Of a stretch of 64,000 nucleotides of DNA, positions 50,822-58,121 are shown piece after piece. Numbering within the stretch: position 1 is the stretch's first letter; every line of letters starts with the position of its first letter. The stretch is from Planotetraspora kaengkrachanensis (GTDB taxonomy: Bacteria > Actinomycetota > Actinomycetes > Streptosporangiales > Streptosporangiaceae). The translations under genes and the position numbers were made by a program. The DNA lies in NCBI RefSeq assembly GCF_016862895.1, contig NZ_BONV01000005.1:124001-188000 (forward strand), in the 5' to 3' direction. The notes under the pieces are model-generated. The model ran no database searches. It was given only the letters and a program-made list of their open reading frames with translations, and had not been told where the DNA came from.

Positions 50822-51847
50822 TCAGTGCTCCCGGTAGAAGTCGGCGACGGCGGCGAACGCCGCCTTGGGCTCCCACGGCATGTCGGGATAGGCCTGTCCG
50901 AGGCGGTCCTCGTAGACCTTGACGACGCCGTAGCTCGCGAGGTCCAGGTCCTCGCGAGGGTCCCCGTCGGGACGGTGCGGGTGGTCGTAGAGGGCGAAGG
51001 TGAACACGAAGGTGCTGTCGACTCCCCCGGCGTCGAAGGCCTCCAGCAGCTCACGCACGTACGCGGCCTGACCGGCCTCGTCGCGGACGTGCTCGCCGTT
51101 CAGCCGCACAGGCCTGCAGGTGTCCTTGTCGTACTCGACGACCTCCAGACCGCGGGCGCCGAGGTCGCCGGCGCCGCGGTAACCGGCGGCGCCGAACTCG
51201 GTGATCGCCACCGGCCTGCCCTGAGCGACGAGCGTGCGGACGCCCTCGGCGAATCGGTCGGCGACCTCGGCCGACCGGTAGAGATCCACGGACATGAAGT
51301 CGAAGAGCTCCCCGTCGACGCGCTCCAGCGGCACGGAGGCGTAGGTCACCTTGCCGCCGAACCGCTTCCTGACCAGTGTCACCGCCTCGGCGAGGAAGTC
51401 GTTGATCCGTGCGCTGAGCTCGCCGAGTTCCTCGGGCGCCCGGCCCGGCCGGGTCAGGAACCCGACCCGCTCGCCGACGTGGTCGCCCGGCAGGAAACCC
51501 TTGTTCATCAGGCTGTGCTCGGCGCCGACGACGAACACGACCTCGGCTCCCCTCAACCGGATGCGCTCCGCGCGCTCGGCGCAGTCGGCGAACAGCGACA
51601 ACATCTCATCCGTGGTCAGTTCCAGCGGATAGGGAGAGAACCACACCTCCAGGCCGAGGTCGGCGGCGTACCCCGCCGCGAACTCCAGCCGATCCGGATC
51701 CCCGCCCATGACGCGCACCGCGTTGCAGTGCAGGTCGTCACGGATGACGCGCAGCTCGCGCCTGACCACCTCAGGGTCGAAACCCTCGTGCCCGATCGCC
51801 CCGTTGTAGACGAAGCCGGTGTCGTAACTGATGCCTTTGGCCCGCAT
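50822..51847 (-). CDS. TIM-barrel glycosidase-like protein (often labelled abortive infection protein)
   Basis: A 341-residue cytosolic protein, start MRAKGISYDTGF. Segments DDLHCNAVRVMGGDPDRL, LGLEVWFSPYPLELT, VTYASVPLE, DFMSVDLYR and PVAITEFGAAGYRG follow the strand pattern of GH-A-type barrels, with a candidate nucleophile Glu in ITEFG. Databases often call homologues abortive infection proteins; nothing in the sequence shows anti-phage function. ATG 51847 follows GGAAGAGAG and is preferred over longer in-frame starts. Divergent from a TetR gene, with operator-like repeats between. Confidence 0.82.
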   Translation of the reverse strand: MRAKGISYDTGFVYNGAIGHEGFDPEVVRRELRVIRDDLHCNAVRVMGGDPDRLEFAAGYAADLGLEVWFSPYPLELTTDEMLSLFADCAERAERIRLRGAEVVFVVGAEHSLMNKGFLPGDHVGERVGFLTRPGRAPEELGELSARINDFLAEAVTLVRKRFGGKVTYASVPLERVDGELFDFMSVDLYRSAEVADRFAEGVRTLVAQGRPVAITEFGAAGYRGAGDLGARGLEVVEYDKDTCRPVRLNGEHVRDEAGQAAYVRELLEAFDAGGVDSTFVFTFALYDHPHRPDGDPREDLDLASYGVVKVYEDRLGQAYPDMPWEPKAAFAAVADFYREH

Positions 51848-51876
51848 GTCGCGCTCTCTTCCAGCGAGGAAATTAG

Positions 51877-51945
51877 GGTACGGCGAGTACCGTAGTTGCC
51901 GGCATGTCGAGACTGCAACCAGAATGTGAGGGTACGGCCGGTACC
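51877..51945. promoter_or_regulatory. Two GGTAC-N5-GTACC operator-like repeats
   Basis: GGTACGGCGAGTACC (51877-51891) and GGTACGGCCGGTACC (51931-51945) lie 29 bp before the leftward barrel gene and 19 bp before the rightward TetR gene. One site near each start fits autoregulated divergent control. Confidence 0.75.
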
Positions 51946-51964
51946 GATCGTGAAGCAGGGGGCC

Positions 51965-52585
51965 ATGGCGGAGGATCCGAGCGGACGGCCGGGCGCCGGG
52001 CACACGCGGCGACGCGGCGCCGCCCTGGAGGAGGCGATCATGCAAGCCGCGGTGGACGAGCTGACCGAGTCCGGATATTCCGGGCTGACCATGGACAAGG
52101 TCGCGGCCCGCGCGGGCACCAACAAGAACGCCATCTACCGCCGCTGGCCGAACCGGCTCGCACTCGGCCTCGCCGCCTACCGGCAGCTGGCCTCGACCGT
52201 CCCGCCGCCCGACACCGGTGATCTGCGCGGCGACGCCCTCGAGCTGCTACGCCGGGCGAACCGCCACTGGAGTTCTCCCCTCGGCGCGATCCTGCGCGAA
52301 CTCATCTCCGCCTCCGGCGGCGCGGCGGAGCTCCTCGCACAGGTTCAGGATCAGTCCGGCGACGCCGTGGCCGCCCCCTGGCTGATCGTCCTCGGCCGCG
52401 CGGTCGCCCGCGGCGAAGCCTCCCCCGAAGCGCTCCATCCACGGGTCGCCACCGTGGCCATCGTCCTGCTGCGCAACGAGTTCGTCCTGCGCGGGATCCC
52501 CTCCGCGCCCGACGACGTCCTCGTCGAGATCGTCGACGAGGTGTACCTCCCGCTGGTACGGCGGCGCGGTCCGGCCGCGAACTGA
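51965..52585 (+). CDS. TetR-family transcriptional regulator
   Basis: Regulator of 206 residues: HTH YSGLTMDKVAARAGTNKNAIYRRWPNRLAL, then a TetR_C-type domain (GAILRELISASGGAAELL). ATG 51965 has GGGGGCC upstream. Longer in-frame starts would place the second operator inside the gene, so the short form is preferred. Likely represses the divergent barrel-protein gene. Confidence 0.93.
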   Translation: MAEDPSGRPGAGHTRRRGAALEEAIMQAAVDELTESGYSGLTMDKVAARAGTNKNAIYRRWPNRLALGLAAYRQLASTVPPPDTGDLRGDALELLRRANRHWSSPLGAILRELISASGGAAELLAQVQDQSGDAVAAPWLIVLGRAVARGEASPEALHPRVATVAIVLLRNEFVLRGIPSAPDDVLVEIVDEVYLPLVRRRGPAAN

Positions 52586-52595
52586 CTTCAGCGCC

Positions 52596-53492
52596 TCACG
52601 CGGGCGTGAGGACGAGGTCGAACTCGATGAGCTTGAACGGCGCCGCCACGCCGTATTCAGCGGCGCGTGCGGCGTCGTCGACGTCCACGGCCGGCCGGAC
52701 CAGGCTCGGCTTGACGCCGAACACGGCGTCGGTGTCCAGATACGGGCTGCCCTCGAGGAACAGGTGGGTGGTCACCGGCCGGTAGCCGGAGCAGCCGCCG
52801 ATGAAGTGGACGTGCGCGGGCCGGTGGGGGTCGCGGCGGGTGGCGTGCAGCAGATCGCCTACCGGCCCGTCCACGGGGATCGGGTAAGGGGCCGGGAGGA
52901 CGCTGCGGAACCAGAAGCGGCCCTCGTGGTCGGCGGTGAACAGGCCCCGCAGGTTGAGCTCCGGCTGCACGCCGGGCTGCTGCACGTCGTAGAAGCCGTC
53001 GCCGTTGGCCTGCCAGACGTCGACCAGCGCCCCGGGGAGCGCCTCGCCGCCGATCCCCAGTACCCGGCCGGCGACCACGCACGGGACGCCGTTGCGGTCG
53101 AGGGAGATGTCCGCGCCGAGCTCCCGCACCGGCGAGTCGACCATGTGGAACGGCCCGAGCACGGTGGACTCCGTGGCGCCCCTGGGTTTGCGGTTGTTGA
53201 TCGCGTCGACGAGCATCGAGACGCCGAGGACGTCGGAGAGCAGGATGAACTCCTGACGCACGGCGTCGCTCTTTTGCCCGGTGGCGGTGAGGAAGTCGAT
53301 GGCCCGCTGCCATTCCTCATGGGTCGGCTCGACATCGCGGATGAAGTCGTGCAGGTGCGTGACCATGCTCTCCAGGATGGTTCGCAACCGCTCGTCGGGC
53401 GTCTGCGCCCAGCGTGCGTTGACCAGCGCGGTCGCCGAACTCTCGGTGAACTCGGCGGGCGTCCCTGAGAGCGCGGTCGGATTCGTGGACAC
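52596..53492 (-). CDS. Intradiol ring-cleavage dioxygenase (catechol/hydroxyquinol type)
   Basis: Fe(III) enzyme of 298 residues that opens a catechol-like ring between its hydroxyls. An N-terminal dimerisation domain (about 20-100) is followed by the catalytic beta-sandwich. The four iron ligands are seen: Tyr about 168 (DGFYDVQ), Tyr about 203 (APYPIP), His about 227 and 229 (RPAHVHF). GTG 53492 is chosen for AAGGAG 6 nt upstream. Long N-terminus and length favour hydroxyquinol 1,2-dioxygenase or a related activity. No other ring-cleavage pathway genes are adjacent. Confidence 0.92.
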   Translation of the reverse strand: MSTNPTALSGTPAEFTESSATALVNARWAQTPDERLRTILESMVTHLHDFIRDVEPTHEEWQRAIDFLTATGQKSDAVRQEFILLSDVLGVSMLVDAINNRKPRGATESTVLGPFHMVDSPVRELGADISLDRNGVPCVVAGRVLGIGGEALPGALVDVWQANGDGFYDVQQPGVQPELNLRGLFTADHEGRFWFRSVLPAPYPIPVDGPVGDLLHATRRDPHRPAHVHFIGGCSGYRPVTTHLFLEGSPYLDTDAVFGVKPSLVRPAVDVDDAARAAEYGVAAPFKLIEFDLVLTPA

Positions 53493-53638
53493 TTGACACT
53501 CCTTAGGCGTGGCCACCCTGTTCCTGCTTGTTCCTGCAATGTATCGAGGCCGCCCGCGCCGCCCTCCGTCGCGTCCTCCCTCGCGCGATCAGCCCGTACG
53601 GCGGTGCGCGCCGCCACGGCCCGGCGCGGGCGGCGCCT

Positions 53639-54547
53639 TCACCCCTGCGCCCGGTGGACGCGGTCCAGAACCGCGAGTTCGTCCGTGGACAGGCGCAGTG
53701 CGCCGGCGGCGACGTTGTCGGCCAGATGCCCGGGGTCGCCGGTGCCGGGGATCGCGAGAACATGTGGCCCCCGGTGCAGCGTCCACGCGAGCCGCACCTG
53801 CGCCGCGCTCGCGCCGTGCGCCCGCGCGACGGTGAGGACCTCCTCGCTCTCCACGCCGCTCGCCCCCGCCTGTCGTCCGGTGCCCGCGATCGCGTAGAAC
53901 GGCACGAACGCGACTCCTTGCTCACCGCACGCGCGCAGGAAGTCGTCCTGCTCGGGCCGCACGCCGATGCCGTACATGTTCTGCACGCCGACCACGGGCG
54001 CGATCGCCTGCGCCTCGGCGAGGTGGGCGGGGGTGACGTTGGACAGGCCGAGATGCCGGATGAGCCCCGCCTCGCGCAGGCGGGCCAGCGCGAGGAACCG
54101 CTCGGCGATCGACTGGGTTCCGAGGACGCGCAGGTTCACCACGTCGAGGTGGTCCCTGCCGAGCTGACGCAGGTTCTCCTCGACCTGGCCGCGTAACTCC
54201 GCGGGGCCGGCGTGGGGCAACCAGTGGCCCGACGGGTCGCGGCCCGGTCCGACCTTGGTGGTGATGACGAGGTCGTCGGGGTACGGGGCCAGCGCGTGGT
54301 TGATCAGCTCGTTGGCGGAACGCAGCGGCGAGAAGTAGAACGCCGCGGTGTCGATGTGGTTCACGCCGAGTTCGACGGCGCGGCGCAGCACGCCGACGGC
54401 CTGGCGGCGCCCGCTCGAGGCGGCGTCCGGCCTGAGCGCCTCGCCGTGCTGCGTCAGGCGCATCGCGCCGAAACCGATCCGGTTGATCTCCAGGTCGCCC
54501 AGTGTCCAACTGCCGGAGGCCGCTGCGGTGATCGTTGTCGAGGTCAT
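53639..54547 (-). CDS. Aldo/keto reductase-like protein
   Basis: AKR-fold protein of 302 residues with HIDTAAFYFSPLRSANELI (Asp, Tyr), TTKVGPG (Lys) and C-terminal AIPGTGDPGHLADN. The position normally holding the catalytic His reads DVVNLRVLG, so His is replaced, as in a recognisable actinobacterial subgroup. Start could be ATG 54547 or ATG 54568 seven codons earlier. Divergent from an ArsR/DUF5937-type regulator that probably controls it. Confidence 0.9.
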   Translation of the reverse strand: MTSTTITAAASGSWTLGDLEINRIGFGAMRLTQHGEALRPDAASSGRRQAVGVLRRAVELGVNHIDTAAFYFSPLRSANELINHALAPYPDDLVITTKVGPGRDPSGHWLPHAGPAELRGQVEENLRQLGRDHLDVVNLRVLGTQSIAERFLALARLREAGLIRHLGLSNVTPAHLAEAQAIAPVVGVQNMYGIGVRPEQDDFLRACGEQGVAFVPFYAIAGTGRQAGASGVESEEVLTVARAHGASAAQVRLAWTLHRGPHVLAIPGTGDPGHLADNVAAGALRLSTDELAVLDRVHRAQG

Positions 54548-54618
54548 GTCCGGATGATCCTCATACATGTAGCCTGACCGCCAATGATTAAGACATATCC
54601 GAATCCGGAGGTTCGCCG

Positions 54619-55605
54619 GTGCCGGCGGAGCTGACGTTCTCCGCGAGCGACCTGGCGCAGATGCGGTTCGCCGTCTCACCGATGTGGGAGGTCGGGCCCA
54701 GTTTCCGGCTGTTGCGATCCGGCTCCGCCCATCCCGTGCACCGGAGGTGGGCCGAGCAGGTCCGGCCGCGGACGGCGGCGGCCGGCCTGGACCGGGGCTG
54801 GCTCGCCGAGCTGATCCCGCCGTCCGGCTATGTGCCCGACTTCCTCAACCCGGCGCCCGCCGGGCCGGCTCCCACGCTGGCGGAGGAACTGGCCGTGGTG
54901 GTGGCGACGCCCGCCGACCGGGTGCGCCGGGAACTCGACCGCCTGGCGCACGAGCAGGGCCGTCTCGGCCCCCGCGCCCGGAACCTGTACACCGACCCCC
55001 GGGCCTGCCTGACCCGGGTGGCCGAGGAGATCGAGGTCTACTGGGAGCTCGCGCTGGCGCCCTACTGGGCGCGAATCCGCGCCGTGCTCGACGCCGACGT
55101 CTTCCATCGGGCCCGGCAGGTCGCCGAACACGGCGCGGCCCACCTCTTCAACGACCTGCATCCCTGGGTGAGCTGGGACGACAGCGCGCTGCGGCTGGCC
55201 CGGCGGCGGGCGCTGTCCCGCGAGACGGCGGGCGAGGGGTTGTTGCTGATCCCCTCGGCCTTCACCGGGCCGGGCCTGTTCACCCGCTTCACTCCGCCGG
55301 ATCCGCCGCAGCTCGCCTACCCGCCACGCGGTCTCGGAACACTGTGGGAGCCTCGGCCCGTCACCGGCACCGGCGCCATCGCCGCCGTGCTCGGCCGCTC
55401 TCGCACCCTGCTGCTGACCGAACTGGACACGCCGGCGTCCACCACCGAACTGGCCGGTCGCACGGGCCTGTCCCCCGCCGGTGTGTCCCAGTGCCTCACC
55501 GCGCTGCGGGACGCGGGACTGGTCAGCGCCCACCGGGCCGGCCGCTCCGTGCTCTACGCCCGCACCGCCGCCGCGGAAACGGTCCTCGCCGCCGCGGGTT
55601 CGTGA
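54619..55605 (+). CDS. ArsR-type regulator with N-terminal DUF5937-like domain
   Basis: A 328-residue regulator. About 250 residues of helical ligand-like domain (FSASDLAQMRFAVSPMWEVG, EEIEVYWELALAPYWARI) are followed by a C-terminal winged helix, TELAGRTGLSPAGVSQCLTALRDAGLV. This layout is known for DUF5937 transcription regulators. GGAGG 7 nt upstream of GTG 54619 supports the start. Divergent from the AKR-like gene. Confidence 0.9.
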   Translation: MPAELTFSASDLAQMRFAVSPMWEVGPSFRLLRSGSAHPVHRRWAEQVRPRTAAAGLDRGWLAELIPPSGYVPDFLNPAPAGPAPTLAEELAVVVATPADRVRRELDRLAHEQGRLGPRARNLYTDPRACLTRVAEEIEVYWELALAPYWARIRAVLDADVFHRARQVAEHGAAHLFNDLHPWVSWDDSALRLARRRALSRETAGEGLLLIPSAFTGPGLFTRFTPPDPPQLAYPPRGLGTLWEPRPVTGTGAIAAVLGRSRTLLLTELDTPASTTELAGRTGLSPAGVSQCLTALRDAGLVSAHRAGRSVLYARTAAAETVLAAAGS

Positions 55606-55606
55606 G

Positions 55607-56557
55607 TCAGGCGGGAGCCGTCCCCTGCCGGCGGGCGAGCCAGGAAGCGTAGTGCGGGCGGTCGGCGATCGCCTCCCGATGCGCCTGCGCCGCGAACTCG
55701 GTCAGCTCCTCGGCACGCCCCGCGAGCGGGCCGTCCCAGCGCCAGGCCACGTGGTGCCGCAGCCACAACGGGTTGCCCGCGAGCGGGCGGACCACGATGC
55801 CCGGGCCGTCCTGCACCGTGGCCTGGCAGGGTGAGACCGCGTGCCCGCCCGCGACCAGCTGCCGGATCATCGTCTGCTCCGTCATGCTGTGCGGGACCCG
55901 TGGCGTGAACCCCGCCTCCTGGCACGCGGAGTAGACGCACTCGGGCCAACCGACGCCGTCGGGCGGCGAGATCACCCAGTCGTCGTCGGCGAGATCGGCC
56001 AGGCGCACGTCCTGTTCGCCGGCGAGCGGGTGGTCGCTGCTCATGAGCACGAAGACCGGTTCGGTCGCCACGAGGCGCATGCCGACCGAGGGAACGGCGG
56101 GCAGCTCGTTGCCCGGATAGTCGACCAGGGTCGCCGCGTCGAGGCGGCGCGAGGCCAGCAGATCGAGCAGGAGCCGCGGCGAGTACTCGGTGTGCACCGT
56201 GATCGACACGCCCGGCACGGCGAACAGCCTGCTGAGCAGTCCGGACAACATCGGCGTCACATATCCGCCGATGCGCGCGACGTCCGGCCGGTCGTCGTAG
56301 GCGCTGACGCCGCTGAGCAGCTCGTCCACGGTGAGCAGGATCGACCTGGCCCGCGTGAGCACGAACTGGCCGAACGGGGTCGGGGTGACGCCGAGGCGCT
56401 CGCGCCGGAAGAGCTGCCCGCCGAACGCCCCTTCGACCCGCTGAAGCTGGGCGGTCAGCGCCGGCTGCGACACGCCGACGGCGGTGGCGGCCTTGCTGAG
56501 ACTTCCCGCGTCGGCGATGGTGCAGATCACCCGCAGATGGCGAAGCTCCAGCTGCAC
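55607..56557 (-). CDS. LysR-family transcriptional regulator
   Basis: A 316-residue regulator with winged HTH LRVICTIADAGSLSKAATAVGVSQPALTAQ-type N-terminus and a two-lobe effector domain. GTG 56557 is chosen because GGGAGAGG lies just upstream; a GTG six codons earlier lacks a site. Divergent from the proline iminopeptidase-like gene, 111 bp away, which is its likely target in the usual LysR arrangement. Confidence 0.93.
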   Translation of the reverse strand: MQLELRHLRVICTIADAGSLSKAATAVGVSQPALTAQLQRVEGAFGGQLFRRERLGVTPTPFGQFVLTRARSILLTVDELLSGVSAYDDRPDVARIGGYVTPMLSGLLSRLFAVPGVSITVHTEYSPRLLLDLLASRRLDAATLVDYPGNELPAVPSVGMRLVATEPVFVLMSSDHPLAGEQDVRLADLADDDWVISPPDGVGWPECVYSACQEAGFTPRVPHSMTEQTMIRQLVAGGHAVSPCQATVQDGPGIVVRPLAGNPLWLRHHVAWRWDGPLAGRAEELTEFAAQAHREAIADRPHYASWLARRQGTAPA

Positions 56558-56668
56558 AGCGGCCTCTCCCTTCACCCCTATAACTCCAGGAATATACCCC
56601 TTCGGGATTTGCCGGATATTTCATGGTTCGTGCAGGGTGGAGGGCGAGCCCGACCAGAGGAAACCTTC

Positions 56669-57922
56669 ATGCCCGTCACTCACCGCCATTCCGGATACGT
56701 CTTCACCGATCACACGATCACGGTCCCGCTGGACCATGCCGTCCCCGGCGGCCGGACGATCGAGGTGTTCGCCCGTGAGGTGGTCGCCGTGGACAAGGAG
56801 CCCTCCGGCCTGCCGTGGCTGCTCTATCTCGAAGGCGGTCCCGGCAACCGGGGCCCGCGCGAACTGCCCGCCTGGCTGGCCCGGGCGACCCGCGACTACC
56901 GGGTGATCCTGCTCGACCAGCGGGGTACGGGACGAAGCACTCCCATCACCCGGCAGACCGTGACCGATCTGGCGTCTCCCGCGGACGACCTGCGTCTCTT
57001 CCGGGCCGACAACATCGTGCGCGACGCGGAGCTGCTCCGTGCGCACCTCGCGGGCGACCGCCCGTGGAGCGTCCTCGGCCAGAGCTACGGAGGGTTCTGC
57101 GCGGTCACGTACCTGTCGCTGGCCCCCGAGGGCCTGCGCGAGGTGATGATCACAGGCGGGCTGCCCTCGCTGACCGCCTCGCCGTACGACGTCTACCGGG
57201 CGGCCTACCCGCGGGTCCTGGCGCACAACGAGCGCTTCTTCTCCCGCTATCCGGGCGACCAGCAGATCGCCGACCGGGTCGTGGACCACCTGCGGGAACA
57301 CGAGGTGTCCCTGCCGGGCGGCGACGCGCTCACACCGCGCAGGTTCCAGACGCTGGGCATCACGTTCGGCCAGGCACGGCGCTTCGACCTCGTCCACCAC
57401 CTGCTGGACGAGGCGTTCACCGGGAACGGCCGGCTGTCGGACGTGTTCCTTCGCCGGGTCGACTCTGTCGTCTCCTTCGCCGAACACCCGCTCTACGCCC
57501 TGCTGCACGAGATGGTCTACTGCCAGGGCGAGGCCTCGGCCTGGGCCGCGCACCGGGCGCTGGACGAGTTCCCCGAGTTCGATCCGGAGCGAGGCGGACC
57601 GGTCCGGTTCACCGGCGAAATGGTCTTCCCGTGGCACTTCGAGGAGGACCCCGTGCTCGCACCTCTGCGCTCGTCCGCCGAGCAGCTCGCCGCGTACACC
57701 TCCTGGCCGCACCTCTACGACCCCGACCGGCTGGCCCGCAACACGGTGCCGGTCGCCGCGGCGATCTATCACGACGACATGTACGTCGACCGCGAGCACT
57801 CGCTCGTCACGGCCGGAGCGGTGGGCGGGCTCGTCCATTGGATCACCAACGAATACGCCCACGACGGCCTCAGCCGCGGCCCGGCCGTACTGGACCGGCT
57901 GATCACGATGGTGCGCGGGTGA
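56669..57922 (+). CDS. Proline iminopeptidase-like alpha/beta hydrolase (peptidase S33)
   Basis: Serine hydrolase of 417 residues. EGGPGNRGP (55-63) is the oxyanion segment, DQRGTGRS the S33 signature, nucleophile Ser at about 139 (GQSYGGF), with late Asp and His in AIYHDDMYV and GLVHWI regions. No signal peptide, so cytosolic: removes N-terminal Pro from peptides or hydrolyses related amides. AGAGGAAA precedes ATG. Probably activated by the divergent LysR protein. Confidence 0.93.
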   Translation: MPVTHRHSGYVFTDHTITVPLDHAVPGGRTIEVFAREVVAVDKEPSGLPWLLYLEGGPGNRGPRELPAWLARATRDYRVILLDQRGTGRSTPITRQTVTDLASPADDLRLFRADNIVRDAELLRAHLAGDRPWSVLGQSYGGFCAVTYLSLAPEGLREVMITGGLPSLTASPYDVYRAAYPRVLAHNERFFSRYPGDQQIADRVVDHLREHEVSLPGGDALTPRRFQTLGITFGQARRFDLVHHLLDEAFTGNGRLSDVFLRRVDSVVSFAEHPLYALLHEMVYCQGEASAWAAHRALDEFPEFDPERGGPVRFTGEMVFPWHFEEDPVLAPLRSSAEQLAAYTSWPHLYDPDRLARNTVPVAAAIYHDDMYVDREHSLVTAGAVGGLVHWITNEYAHDGLSRGPAVLDRLITMVRG

Positions 57923-57961
57923 CCGCGTCCGCCCGTCCCTGACGACACGACTGACGGCGCG

Positions 57962-58056
57962 AATTCAACGTATCGCTATTTATTCATGCATATTAAGAAA
58001 TAGCCATTTGAATTAGCTTCTCAAGCCATAAATCCAGAGTTATCCCAACTTGGGAT
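57962..58056. promoter_or_regulatory. AT-rich control region with nested dyads upstream of the M64 peptidase
   Basis: AATTCAA (57962-57968) pairs with TTGAATT (58008-58014) and GCTATTT (57975-57981) with AAATAGC (57998-58004), making nested inverted repeats in the most AT-rich stretch of the window. ATCCCAACTTGGGAT (58042-58056) is a separate perfect 7+1+7 palindrome. They lie 66-160 bp before the peptidase start. Could be operators or, for the nested dyad, a terminator of the upstream gene. Confidence 0.5.
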
Positions 58057-58121
58057 GGGCGGATCGGGCGGCGCGAGGCGGATAGTGCAGGCACGCTCCG
58101 TTTCCTGCTGGAGGTCCCCCC

